This document shows positions 54,895 through 64,000 of a DNA stretch of 64,000 bases, piece by piece. The stretch is from positions 8,289,001 to 8,353,000 of the forward strand of contig CM027378.1 of the NCBI GenBank assembly GCA_015680905.1. Reading direction: 5' to 3'. The position numbers and the translations under genes are program-made. The DNA comes from Coptis chinensis. Taxonomy: Eukaryota; Streptophyta; Magnoliopsida; Ranunculales; Ranunculaceae. Numbering within the stretch: the first letter of the stretch is position 1; every line of letters starts with the position of its first letter. The notes under the pieces were generated by a model. The model was not told the DNA's origin. It ran no database searches and saw only the letters and a program-made list of their open reading frames with translations.

Positions 54895-56531
54895 GTGGGC
54901 GCCCTCCATGAAGTCTACCAGTTCTCCTCACAAGCGGCTCCCATCCGACGCACAAATGGACGCAGCTCAGGAGACATCACCTTCACTGAAACCGACCTCA
55001 ACAAGGTGTGCCTCCCACATAATGATGCCTTTGTAGTCCACGTCAAAATCAACGACTGGACTGTCAAACGCGTCTTGATCGATCCAGGCAGTTCGTGCGA
55101 TATCCTATTCTATCGCACTTTGAAGGAGATGAACTTGCCCAAATTAGTTACGGTCGATCCAATAGCCCCACTTTATGGCTTAAACGGATTATGAGCTGAT
55201 CCAATAGGTGACATCATTCTACCTGTCTCGGTGGGATCACATGAAGACAAAGTCAGTATCAACACACGCTTCAGCCTTCTGGATGTTAACTCGTCCTATA
55301 CTGCTATACTAGGACGACGTTGGATCCACAAGATGCACGCAGTCCCATCAACACTTCATCAAGTGTTGCGTTTCCCCGGCCCCAGAGGCATGATGGAGCT
55401 CCGTAGCAACCAACTTGACGCTCACAACTGTAATCAGATCCACTCAGTTGGCATGCCCACTAGGGCTTCACCCAAAAACAAAGGCGAGATCACTAAAATC
55501 AAGCTAGCAGAAGACTTCATCTCTGAGGTTAAGACCTTAACCAATACCCCCCACAGCGAGCTCACTAAAGAGAACACTGGGGGCTCGGTCAAAAACGTCC
55601 CTCCAGAAGTCCAGACCCCAGAGGTTGCCTTACCCCTTCAAGCGAAAGACACACTGCACGAGACCAAGACCCTAGAGGTCGCTCACCCCACTGAGGCGGC
55701 TACTCCGACCGAGATAAAGGAAAAGGTCAACCTAGGAACCGAGGATGACTCCAAGTTCGTTTATGTAGGAGCTAACCTTGATCCTACTTTCAAGGCACAA
55801 CTTATAAGCTTTTTATCATTAAATAAAGATGTTTTTCCTTGGTCGTATATCGATGTGCCTGGAATTGATTCCAATATTGCATGCCATAAGTTAAATGTTA
55901 ACCCTGATGCTAAGCCAGTTCACCAACGACCTAGGAAACTATCTCTTAGGTTCAGAAAAGCAATAAACGATGAGATCAACAATCTCAAAAAAGTATGATT
56001 CATTATAGAGGTGGAATACCTTGAATGGATTGCCAACATAGTAGCAGTGCCAAAAAAGAACGGCACAGTTTGCCTATGTGTCGACTTCACCAATGTCAAC
56101 AAAGAAACCCCTAAAGACGGCTTCCCTTTACCAAGAATCGACCAACTCGCAGACCAAACCGCTGGCCACGAACTTATGTCATTCATGGACGCCTACAGTA
56201 GCTACAACCAGATTCCATTGGCTGAATAAGACTAAGAGAAAACATCGTTTGTAATAAAACAGGGCATCTACTATTACAACGTCCTCCCGTTCGGCCTAAA
56301 GAACGCTGGAGCGACCTACCAACGATTGGTCACCGAAATATTCTAGGACATGTTAGGAGGCACCATGGAAGTCTACATAAACGACATGGTTGTAAAAAGT
56401 AAGAAATCTGGAGATCACTTAAATCATCTCGAACAAGAGTTCTCTAGACTCAGGCGAACCTAGATGAAACTCAACCCAAAGAAATGCCTCTTCAGCGTCT
56501 CCTCCGGAAAATTTCTGGGGTATCAAGTATC
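54895..56531 (+). pseudogene. Tat-like protease and start of reverse transcriptase
   Basis: Protease core VKRVLIDPGSSCDILFYRTL (DPGSS for the usual D-x-GSS), then SYTAILGRRWIHKMHAVPST. A connector rich in E/T/P follows. Reverse transcriptase motifs: VNPDAKPVHQRPRKLS, IANIVAVPKKNGTVCLCVDF, DGFPLPRIDQL, FMDAYSSYNQIPL, VLPFGLKNAGATYQRL, and YINDMVV in place of YIDDMLV. The sequence stops within FLGYQVS at the Athila-like insertion. Stops at about 55194, 55998, 56229, 56344 and 56463 make it dead. Confidence 0.85.
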
Positions 56532-58080
56532 TGACAAGCTTTCTTTTTGTGTATGTAAATGGTGTATGGTTGTTGAACAAAACAGAAGCGTATCAAAACC
56601 TAATTATCCCTCAATAAGTAAAGAATGAGTAGGATATCGTTCCACTTTTAAGTGTATGTTATGTGAAGGACATGACTGGAAAGGGGGTTTAAGGGATTAA
56701 AAACTATGATTGTAGAGATTATAGATTCTATTACTAAACTAAACTAAACTAAATTAAACTAAACTATTGAGAATTTATAAGAGAGGGAATTCAAGAGATT
56801 AGAATCCACCAATACTTTTAATCTATGACTTTCTGCTTCATGGTTGTTCTTACAAGTAAACTACAATTAGGCAATCAAGCGAGTGCCGATGCCCTCTTGG
56901 ACGAAACATCGTTAACAATTAACTCCACTTAAGGTTGTTCCTATGTTTATGCTAATAATATCTTCTTTTCTTTTATGTAAGTTCGGGCAGCCATTCAATG
57001 TATTACCAAGAGCAACATCAAGGAGTACTTTCTAATAGGGCGGCCATTCAATGAATCACCACTTAAGGCAAACACAAAGAATACTTTCCCTAGGCAGCCA
57101 CTCCCTAAGCTACCCCTTCTAAGGCAGCATAAAGAATACTTCCCTAACTCTAAAGAACTATACTACTAGAAGAAAAGTAAAGAACACTAGCATGATATTA
57201 ATATTGCAAAACATAAACCCTATTCTATACTTCCATCCCCTGGTGTGGGCAATGGAACTAATAATTAAAAACATAAAGAACTAAACCTGATTGAAGAACA
57301 CCATGAACCGGAAGAATCATTAAACCTTAATCGGCTTCATCTCCTCCCTTGAAGGAGAAGATTAGCCTTCCATAAAGAAGGAAGAACACGAAGAACGAGA
57401 AGAAGAATAGTCGAAGAACATAAAACTAGAAAGACTAATTTATTAAGACTCAGCTAGTTAAAACCAATCTTTTATTATTAATCTCTCTCTGCCTCAAGTT
57501 CTGGAGAAAAGAGTATAAGTGAATTGGCTAATTACATGAGGCACTTAGGTCCTCTATTTATAGAGGTTACAATGAGCTCTAGAAGCATTCCAAACCATCA
57601 TTTGTTTCCTAATACAAATAGACTTCTTTCAGAGTCCAACTTCATCTCCAAAACTGAGAAGAAATTAGCTACAGTGTCGATCCATGCGTCTGGATGTACT
57701 ATTCATGCGTCTCTGACGCGATCAATACGTCTGGACGCTCAATCCACGCGTCCCAGACGCATTAGCCAATTTTGTCTCTTCTACTCTATCCTTCTATCCT
57801 CTTTTGCGGGCTTTAGTCCAAGCAACGAATCCTTTGGCCTTGGGCTTCCAAATAGGCTTTAAATTAGGTCCAAGTCGCATATTTAATAGCTCCAATTCCT
57901 TGGCTTTCTCCATGATTGTCCACGGGCCTCCCATGTGATCCTTTTTCTCTAATATTCTACAAAACTCTCTTTTTGACTTGTAGAATCATAAAACATAACT
58001 TATAAACACTATTAGTCCACTAAGATGGCTAAACAAGAGGCATAATCGAGGGTTAAATAGCACTTTTTGAGCACTTATCA
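56532..58080 (-). repeat. 3' LTR of the right-hand Athila-like element
   Basis: 1549 bp with TG...CA ends. The first bases on the - strand, TGATAAGTGCTCAAAA, parallel TGATAAGAGCCCAAAA of the 35547-48464 element. It contains GC-rich CGTCTGGACGC/CGTCCCAGACGC motifs (57685-57765). Confidence 0.8.
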
Positions 58081-60060
58081 CAACTCCCAACTAGTCTTTT
58101 GCTAGTCTCTTAGCAAATAAGATAAACAATAGATAAGTGATCAAAATCACATCCTAATAACAAAAATAAAATCCTAATTCATTTTCACAGGCATCGCAAT
58201 TGCATTTACCATATGCAACAAGGCTTTAAACCTTTAAGTTCCCCAAAAAGGACGAGTTATAGTCTCGTGAGGGTTTTCAGTGATATACCCACAAAATTAA
58301 TCAATAGCATGTTCAAGAATGATAGCATTTTTTGAGAGAGAAATTCCTTACCCACTTTAGTGCTTACTCCAACAGACGGTCTCCATTCTTGACTACATTC
58401 TTTGTAAAGACTCATAGATTATGATGGGAGATAGTAAAAATTGACAAAATTCTCAATTAAGGCTTATGTGTGTACTCAGTCAATCTCCTATACTCTCCTA
58501 TCCAAGAAACGGAATCTCTAGTTTACCATAGGTAGATAATCTCGACTTTCAATCCTCACCGGTCATACTCTCAGAAAAAAATCTCTCAGAAGATGGTCTA
58601 CTATTTTACCTCATGTATGTGGGGAAAAGAATAATGCATACGAACATCCCACATACTACCTTGAAAAACAGACTTCTGAATAAAAGTAGTCTCATGGAAA
58701 GAATGTCAATCACATATGAAGTGTCGGGTCCTTCACTTTAGCATCCTCTCACCTATTCTAGACTTTGTACCATACTGTAATGATAAGTCATGGGTTGTAA
58801 CTCGGCTTGGTTATTGGTTTATGAAGGAAAGGTAAAAAGGATTCAAAGGTTGTTTCTGAAAAACACTAAGGGTTTTGCTTCATTATTTGGAAGATTTTTT
58901 CAAATTCTGAATTGCAGAAAAAATTCTTCCTTTGTCTTAGCTTTTCCATCCATTCTATTCAACTTTTTTTTTTCTTTAGCTCAGTGGTATATCCTTGATT
59001 AGTACTGGATATGCTTGTTTTCTACTAGCTTCTTTCACTTAGAACAGAATGATGGTCTTCATTGTATCTCTATAGTATTTCCTTGTAATCTTCATTTTGT
59101 GCTATTTCTTCCTCTTTGTGCCCCTCGTATTCTCAGAAACATATGGGTATGGCTGATAAAGATTTTGGCTATACTCCTTGTCTGGAGTTGGGTGACGCGC
59201 GGGTAAAGGGTTTTATGAAAGAAAATGGCTTATTGTAAGGCTCAAAAGGGTTTAACATGATGGTCCTACTAGGTGGGATAAAGGTTGAATGGGTTCACTA
59301 CTTGACTTATCAAGATGATGATACTCTGTTTGAATAGACTACAAGACCTAATGGCTATCTCCCCAGTTGATGTCACTTCGTGATTAACCAAATCAACAAA
59401 TAATGAGACTATATTACAACGACATAAAGAATTGAAAGACGTTGAGTCACTAAGACTCGGATTTTTCGTAAGACTCTCCAAAGAATGGGTATAAAGCTCA
59501 AGTCTCACGAGCTAAGTCTAAAAATTCTACTTCCAGTTTACTAGGGGTTTAAATCTCTCTTCTAGCAAAAGTACACAAAACTGACCAAGTATTATGGTGG
59601 TGCCTTGATAAAGAATTCTATCAACAAGAACTACGTCCGAGCATAATAAATAGTCTAAGCGGTAATGAAATCAATAATATCAACCATCTATCAAACTCAA
59701 CACTAAGCAGTATAGAATATATATCTCAGACTCATTATTAAAATTCATTCTTCTCATGCTACTGATATAGAAACAAAAATATTTTTCTTTTTGAAAACTA
59801 ATTTTCGAAATTCATTTTCTCAAGTATACCCTCCCCCTACTTATGCATGCATTGACCTCAATGTATAAAGAAGTAAATAAAATGGATGAGAAAAAGGTAG
59901 GATATTACCATTGATGTCGAATATCAATATTTTGATCTTTCTCTGTCATATAAAGGTTAAGCTCACAAAATAGAGAAAATATAATATAATTAGTTCAAGA
60001 AACAAAACAAATACAGGATTATTAAAATAACTAATCCTAGTGAGCAAACAGTGCTCAAAA
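58081..60060 (-). other. 3' untranslated part of the Athila-like element
   Basis: 2 kb with no recognisable coding region. Small open frames (58790-59206) have no protein features. It ends on the - strand with a purine tract at the LTR. Confidence 0.7.
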
Positions 60061-61100
60061 CTACTGGCGTGGACCTCGACCTCGACGCGTTACGACGTCC
60101 CCTCTATCGTCCGCGTCGCGCTTCGGTAGACTCTCCAACCTGACTACCCACTCTTTAATCTCGTCAACACCACCACCCGGGTATCTAATCGACCTCGTCG
60201 GTCCCGAAAGTGTATGGGTGGTTTTTGCTTCGGTAGTCCTTTGATGTTCAAACAACGCCTGCATACCCCTCTGCATATGTATCATAGCAGCCCTCATGTT
60301 CTGATCCTCTATAGCTTGATAAGGTGTTATGCTTCTAAAATCATACTCAGTAGGGTGTGGTGCAGTTACACGGTATGTCGGCTGTCCCAGCACATCTAAG
60401 TACTCGGAGCTACATTCTCCTGCGGTCCTCGTAGCCAAAATACTCTTAGGATCATAGCTCTTGAGTCTCATCCGAGCAGCTGATCTAAATCCTAAGCCTT
60501 CCATGATCTTTGTGGCTATGACCGGGAGCGCTATCTTAGAATGCTCCACCTTCTTTGTCTTCATATTCCAGCCTTCTAAGAATAAATCTACACATACAGA
60601 TTCTAACATCCCTAGTCATCAACATCCAAAGCAAGTGTAGACGGGCTGGTATAAAGTGTTCTCACTCACCGTGCCTACTACGTTGTGACAAAGCCATCTG
60701 TATGCTAGCTGCTGGTTCTTCTGCAGAGACTTGGTCTTCGTCTGGCCTGGTTGATTAACCTCTGCATGTGGGCCAAGACGTCCATGGTAATCCTTCAATC
60801 CTCCCAGTACAGGTGTCTCATCCCCCTCGTACATCGGAATCTGGGTGAACTCCTGGAGCATCTCCCTCGTCAACTTAAACTCGTCTGTCTCAAATTTCAA
60901 CACAAGCTCACTCGTCTCTGGTATGAAATGGTATATAACACCAAAAACTGTCTAACGGACCTTCTTCATCATAGTGGCTCTCGTCATAAAAAACACATCC
61001 GAACTTCGGTCGAGATGGCATTTCCAAAGTATGTCGAGACCCTCTTGCTCTAACAAATTCCCAAACTTCAACTCCGGATGTATCTCTTTTACGGCTTCCA
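60061..61100 (-). pseudogene. env-position ORF of the Athila-like element
   Basis: - strand, three overlapping frames. About 61100-60952: MEAVKEIHPELKFGNLLEQE...RSSDVFFMTRATMMKKVR. 60903-60619: LKFETDEFKLTREMLQEFTQ...QQLAYRWLCHNVVGTVSENT. 60609-60061: ESVCVDLFLEGWNMKTKKVE, KIALPVIATKIMEGLGF, then a basic tail RRGRGPRQ. It has the order of the 'putative plant transposon protein' type ORFs: acidic start, LPVIATKI helix, charged tail. The place matches the env-like ORF of Athila elements, but no signal peptide or transmembrane segment is clear. Broken by two frame changes. Confidence 0.6.
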
Positions 61101-61642
61101 TAATAATCAAACAAACAAAATGAACAACGATAACTAAAACGGCAAAACTGTAATTTCGTTTCATCGGTCGGTCGATGATCGTCACGGACACAAATCGCGG
61201 TAATCCTATGTGTCCCGCATTAATACGTGTCAAGTTCAAAATTTTGATTTTGGTGAGGTGTGAAATTTGATGGTATCTTTGGAAAATGGCAATGGTGGGT
61301 AGCTTATGCTGTGTTGTGAACGATATATATGAAAATGGGATGAAGTGGTGGTGCCAAAATGCAAAAAATCAAAAAAATTGGTTTGGTTGCATCTGGACGC
61401 AAGGGGTAGGTAAAATTGATGTGTCCCAGACGCACAATTGAGTGGTGAGGTTTGGAATTCTTGGGGGATGATTCCTCAACTAATTTCTGGCAATGGGTGG
61501 TGGTGGTGGTAGCTATTCTAGTTTAGGGTTTTGAGGTGGTGTGGGGAAGAGAATGAGTTGGGCTGAAATGTGAACTAATTCGGCCCAAACCCATATAAAC
61601 AATTTTTTTTTTTTTTAATGTTTGATCCCCAGGACATAATGT
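61101..61642. other. Spacer between the integrase and env-position ORFs
   Basis: A GGTGGT microsatellite at about 61497-61510, a T run at about 61603-61617, and CATCTGGACGC/GTCCCAGACGC near 61388-61432, the same GC motifs found in this element's LTR. No coding region recognised. Confidence 0.6.
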
Positions 61643-61701
61643 GAGTCCTTTAAAGTCAGATTCTCAAGACTTTTGAGTCTTTTATAGTCAGATCCTCAAG
61701 A
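61643..61701 (-). repeat. Paired motif shared with the other Athila-like element
   Basis: On the - strand: GTCTTGAGGATCTGACTATA, then GTCTTGAGAATCTGACTTTA 31 bp later, beginning about 170 nt after the integrase stop. See 40959-41393 for the counterpart. Confidence 0.7.
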
Positions 61702-61870
61702 CTAGTATTCCCACCTCAAAACTGATCTCTCAACAACATGCTTACTTCCTGTAGACATTTTATACTCGGTCTACTAGAGTTATGAGACTTTGACTCTGGC
61801 TCTTGCAACTCCTCTCAGTAAAGGATAAAGTTATGAAAATCTGAGGGCCTGGCTATCGGTGGCACTTATA

Positions 61871-64000
61871 TTAATGAGATTCTAAGGAGTCAAGGTTATG
61901 ACGCTTGGCTTCCTCATGCAAAAAACTTAAACTAGACAGAGTAACAGGTTCAGCAAGACATAGAATGTAATCTTTAAGGTGTGTAGGTAACTTACCCCAA
62001 TTTTCCGCTTCAACAGTGGTCTGATAAACCGGATCCTTGAGAAAATCGGCCTCCACGTCCCCAGTAGGTAACTCCAGAAAAGACTTCAGTCGATGAGCAT
62101 TGACTTTGAAACGAGTCCTTCTCTTTATGTCTTCTACTTCAATAGCTCCAAAAGGTGTGACATGTCTTACTATAAACGGTCCCGTCCATCTAGATCTCAA
62201 CTTTCTAGGGAAAATTTCTAGACGAGAGTTGTAGACCAGAACCTTCTGTCCAAGTTCAAATTCTCTTTTCAGAATTCTTCTGTCATGTAATGCTTTAGTC
62301 TTATCCTTGTAAATCCTTGACTTATCATAAGCATCACTTCTCAATTCCTCTAATTCACTGATCTGAAGCTTCCTCCTTTCTCCTGCTTGATCTAGGCTGA
62401 AATTCATCTCTTTCACTGCCCAGTAGGCTTTATGTTCTAACTCAACAGGTAGATGACACGCCTTTCCATATACCAAGCGATAGGGCGACATCCCTATGGG
62501 TGTTTTGAATGCTGTTCTGTATGCCCATAGTGCATCTTGGAGTCTAAAATACTAGTCTTTCCTAGAAGGATTAACTGTCTTCTCTAGGATACTCTTGATT
62601 TCCCTATTTGAAACTTCTGCTTGACCATTAGTCTGAGGATGATATGGTAAAGCTAGCTTGTGAATTACTCTATACTTTGCCATAAGATTTCCAAATACAC
62701 GATTACAGAAGTGAGAACCGTTATCACTGATGATGGTTCTCGGTGTTCCAAATCTTGGTAGAATGTTCTTATTCAAAAAGTCCACGACGACTTTATGATC
62801 GGCGGTCTTTGTAGGAACTGCTTCAATCCACTTTGAAACATAATCCACAGCCAGTAGAATGTAGGTGTGACCAAAGGAAGGCGGAAATGGTCCCATGAAA
62901 TTTATACCCCATACATCAAAGATTTCTGAGATAAGGATCGGTTGTTGAGGCCACTCGAACCTTAATTTTCGAGGTCTTATCCAAAAATTGGCATCTCGGA
63001 CATGCTTTGCAATAAACATTTGCATCTTTAAAAAGAGTATGCCAATAGAATCCAGCTTGTAATACCTTGTCTGCAGTACGTTGTGGGCCAAAGTGTCCTT
63101 CGCAAAGCTGATCGTGACAGAATGATAAAATGGATTCATGTTCCGATTCTAGGATGCATCTTCGAATAATCTGATCCGAACACTTCTTGAATAAGTATGG
63201 ATCATCCCAAAAATAATATATGGCCTTTAAGTAGAATAAATCTTTTTCCTGCTTGCTCCAATGCGATGGTACCTTGTCGGTCACAAGATAATTTGCGATG
63301 TGGCCATACCATGGTACTTCTAATATACTAAACAATTGTTCATCAGGAAAAGTCTCACATATTTGTAAGCTGTCTTCCGCATTCTCCACTAGCAATCTAG
63401 AAAGGTGATCAGTAACGACATTCTCTGTTCCTTTCTTATCACGTATCTCCAAATCAAATTCTTGTAAAAGTAGTATCCATCGGATCAACCTAGGCTTGGC
63501 ATCCTGCTTAGCGAGTAAATGATGCAAGGCAGCATGGTCAATATAGACAATCACCTTTGAACCTATCAGATATTGTCGAAATTTGTCAAGAGAATAGATG
63601 ACGGCTAAGAGTTCCTTCTCAGTGGTAGAATAATTAATCTGAGCTCCACTTAGAGTCTTGCCAACATAATAGATTGTGTACGGTACTTTCTTGTCTCTTT
63701 ATCCTAGAACGGCTCCTATAGCATAATCAGATGCATCACACATTATCTCAAATGGCTGGCTCCAGTCGGGAGCATGAATGATTGGTGCTGAAGTGAATGC
63801 TTCCTTTAACTTCATAAAAGCTTCGACACATGAGGTATCAAAATCAAAGACAATATCTTTCCCTAACAGATATAACAACGGTCTTGCAATTCTGCTGAAG
63901 TCCTTGATAAATCGACAGTAGAATCCCACGTGACCTAGGAAGGCATGGATATCTTTGACAGTTCTTGGTTTGGGTAGATCCTTTATAATATCAATCTTTG
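61871..64000 (-). pseudogene. Athila-like pol: RT end, RNase H, integrase
   Basis: - strand. 63929-63699: MGFYCRFIKDFSRIARPL (end of reverse transcriptase) and FEIMCDASDYAIGAVLG (start of RNase H), then a stop. 63554-62916: [12 protein letters not shown] and [20 protein letters not shown], then integrase zinc finger [20 protein letters not shown]...CKACPRCQ. 63139-62552: integrase core [39 protein letters not shown] and [16 protein letters not shown], giving D, D, E catalytic residues. 62491-61871: [26 protein letters not shown] and the chromodomain-less C-terminal barrel [18 protein letters not shown] few frame changes and stops; otherwise well kept. Confidence 0.9.

Larger units (their letters stand above)
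30395..56531 (+). mobile_element. Tat-like Ty3/gypsy element, host of the CACTA insertion, truncated
   Basis: The inferred 5' LTR begins TGTGAGGGAGTAATATTC at about 30395, is interrupted at 30737 by the CACTA element, resumes at 53202 and ends near 53448. TTGGCGACGTATGTGG follows, resembling the post-LTR sequence of Tat elements. Gag, protease and the start of reverse transcriptase follow on the + strand to 56531, where an Athila-like element interrupts it. The remainder, if kept, lies beyond the window. Many stops show it is dead. It is the oldest layer of the nest. Confidence 0.75.
56532..64000 (-). mobile_element. Athila-like LTR retrotransposon, left (3') half in window
   Basis: Read on the - strand it continues beyond the window. 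In the window: reverse transcriptase end, RNase H, integrase (64000-61871), an env-position ORF (61100-60061), a 2-kb 3' region, the purine tract GGGAGTTG and the 3' LTR (58080-56532, TGATAAGTGCTC...AGCTTGTCA). It interrupts the Tat-like reverse transcriptase; the expected target duplication (GTATC at 56527-56531) cannot be checked because the other side is outside. Frame breaks are fewer than in the Tat element. Confidence 0.8.

Noticed and set aside
60061..61100. True retroviral-type envelope
   Set aside because: The position fits, but no clear signal peptide, cleavage site or membrane anchor is visible; called only an env-position ORF.
1..64000. tRNA, rRNA or organelle DNA
   Set aside because: No cloverleaf-forming A/B box pairs or rRNA-like blocks were noticed by reading; a tRNA scan was not possible here.

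Overview
Plant nuclear DNA, almost certainly from a eudicot. The evidence is split genes with GT-AG introns, two recognisable plant genes, and dense nested plant transposons (LINE, Ty1/copia, Ty3/gypsy of Athila and Tat type, CACTA, Harbinger and Mutator-like elements, MITEs in TA microsatellites). Nothing seen fixes the family or species.

Genic part (about 4.5-18.1 kb). A complete 12-exon plant TauE/SafE-family membrane transporter gene (+ strand, 4584-12651, 482 aa) converges on a complete six-exon G-protein beta subunit gene (AGB1 type, - strand, 18081-13310, 377 aa). The stop codons lie 658 bp apart. Both reading frames stay open across all inferred splice junctions, so both look functional. 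Intron 5 of the transporter gene is crowded with a 34-bp-period palindromic repeat array and three unrelated fold-back MITEs between TA tracts.

Left edge (1-4240). The 3' end of a dead LINE is split by a 3.1-kb solo-LTR-like insertion with an ATAAT target duplication.

19.3-30.2 kb. A Mutator-like (Pack-MULE-like) element with long inverted ends carries unrecognised host-like coding fragments and was later split by a dead Ty1/copia element. It is followed by a Harbinger-like element that keeps only its MYB/SANT-like ORF.

30.4-64 kb, a nest. A Tat-like gypsy element (5' LTR start about 30395) was hit in its 5' LTR by a CACTA element (30738-53198, TSD TAA). The CACTA element holds fragments of four host genes, all on the - strand: a GATA factor exon, TPX2 exons, RRM/hnRNP exons, and a nearly complete GDP-L-galactose phosphorylase (VTC2) gene that still has the conserved upstream ORF. 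A solo-LTR-like element (34218-50251, TSD TACCT) sits in VTC2 intron 1. It contains a non-autonomous Athila-like element (35547-48464, TSD CTTGC) with gag and protease but no reverse transcriptase or integrase, plus two extra ORFs. The Tat element continues to 56531, where a second Athila-like element (- strand, 56532 past the window end) interrupts its reverse transcriptase. That element has pol and an env-position ORF.

The main discovery candidate is the gene-capturing CACTA element with a VTC2 copy and its ascorbate-control uORF. Second are the gag-protease-only Athila-like element, which shares cis motifs with its pol-bearing neighbour, and the 34-bp palindromic array.
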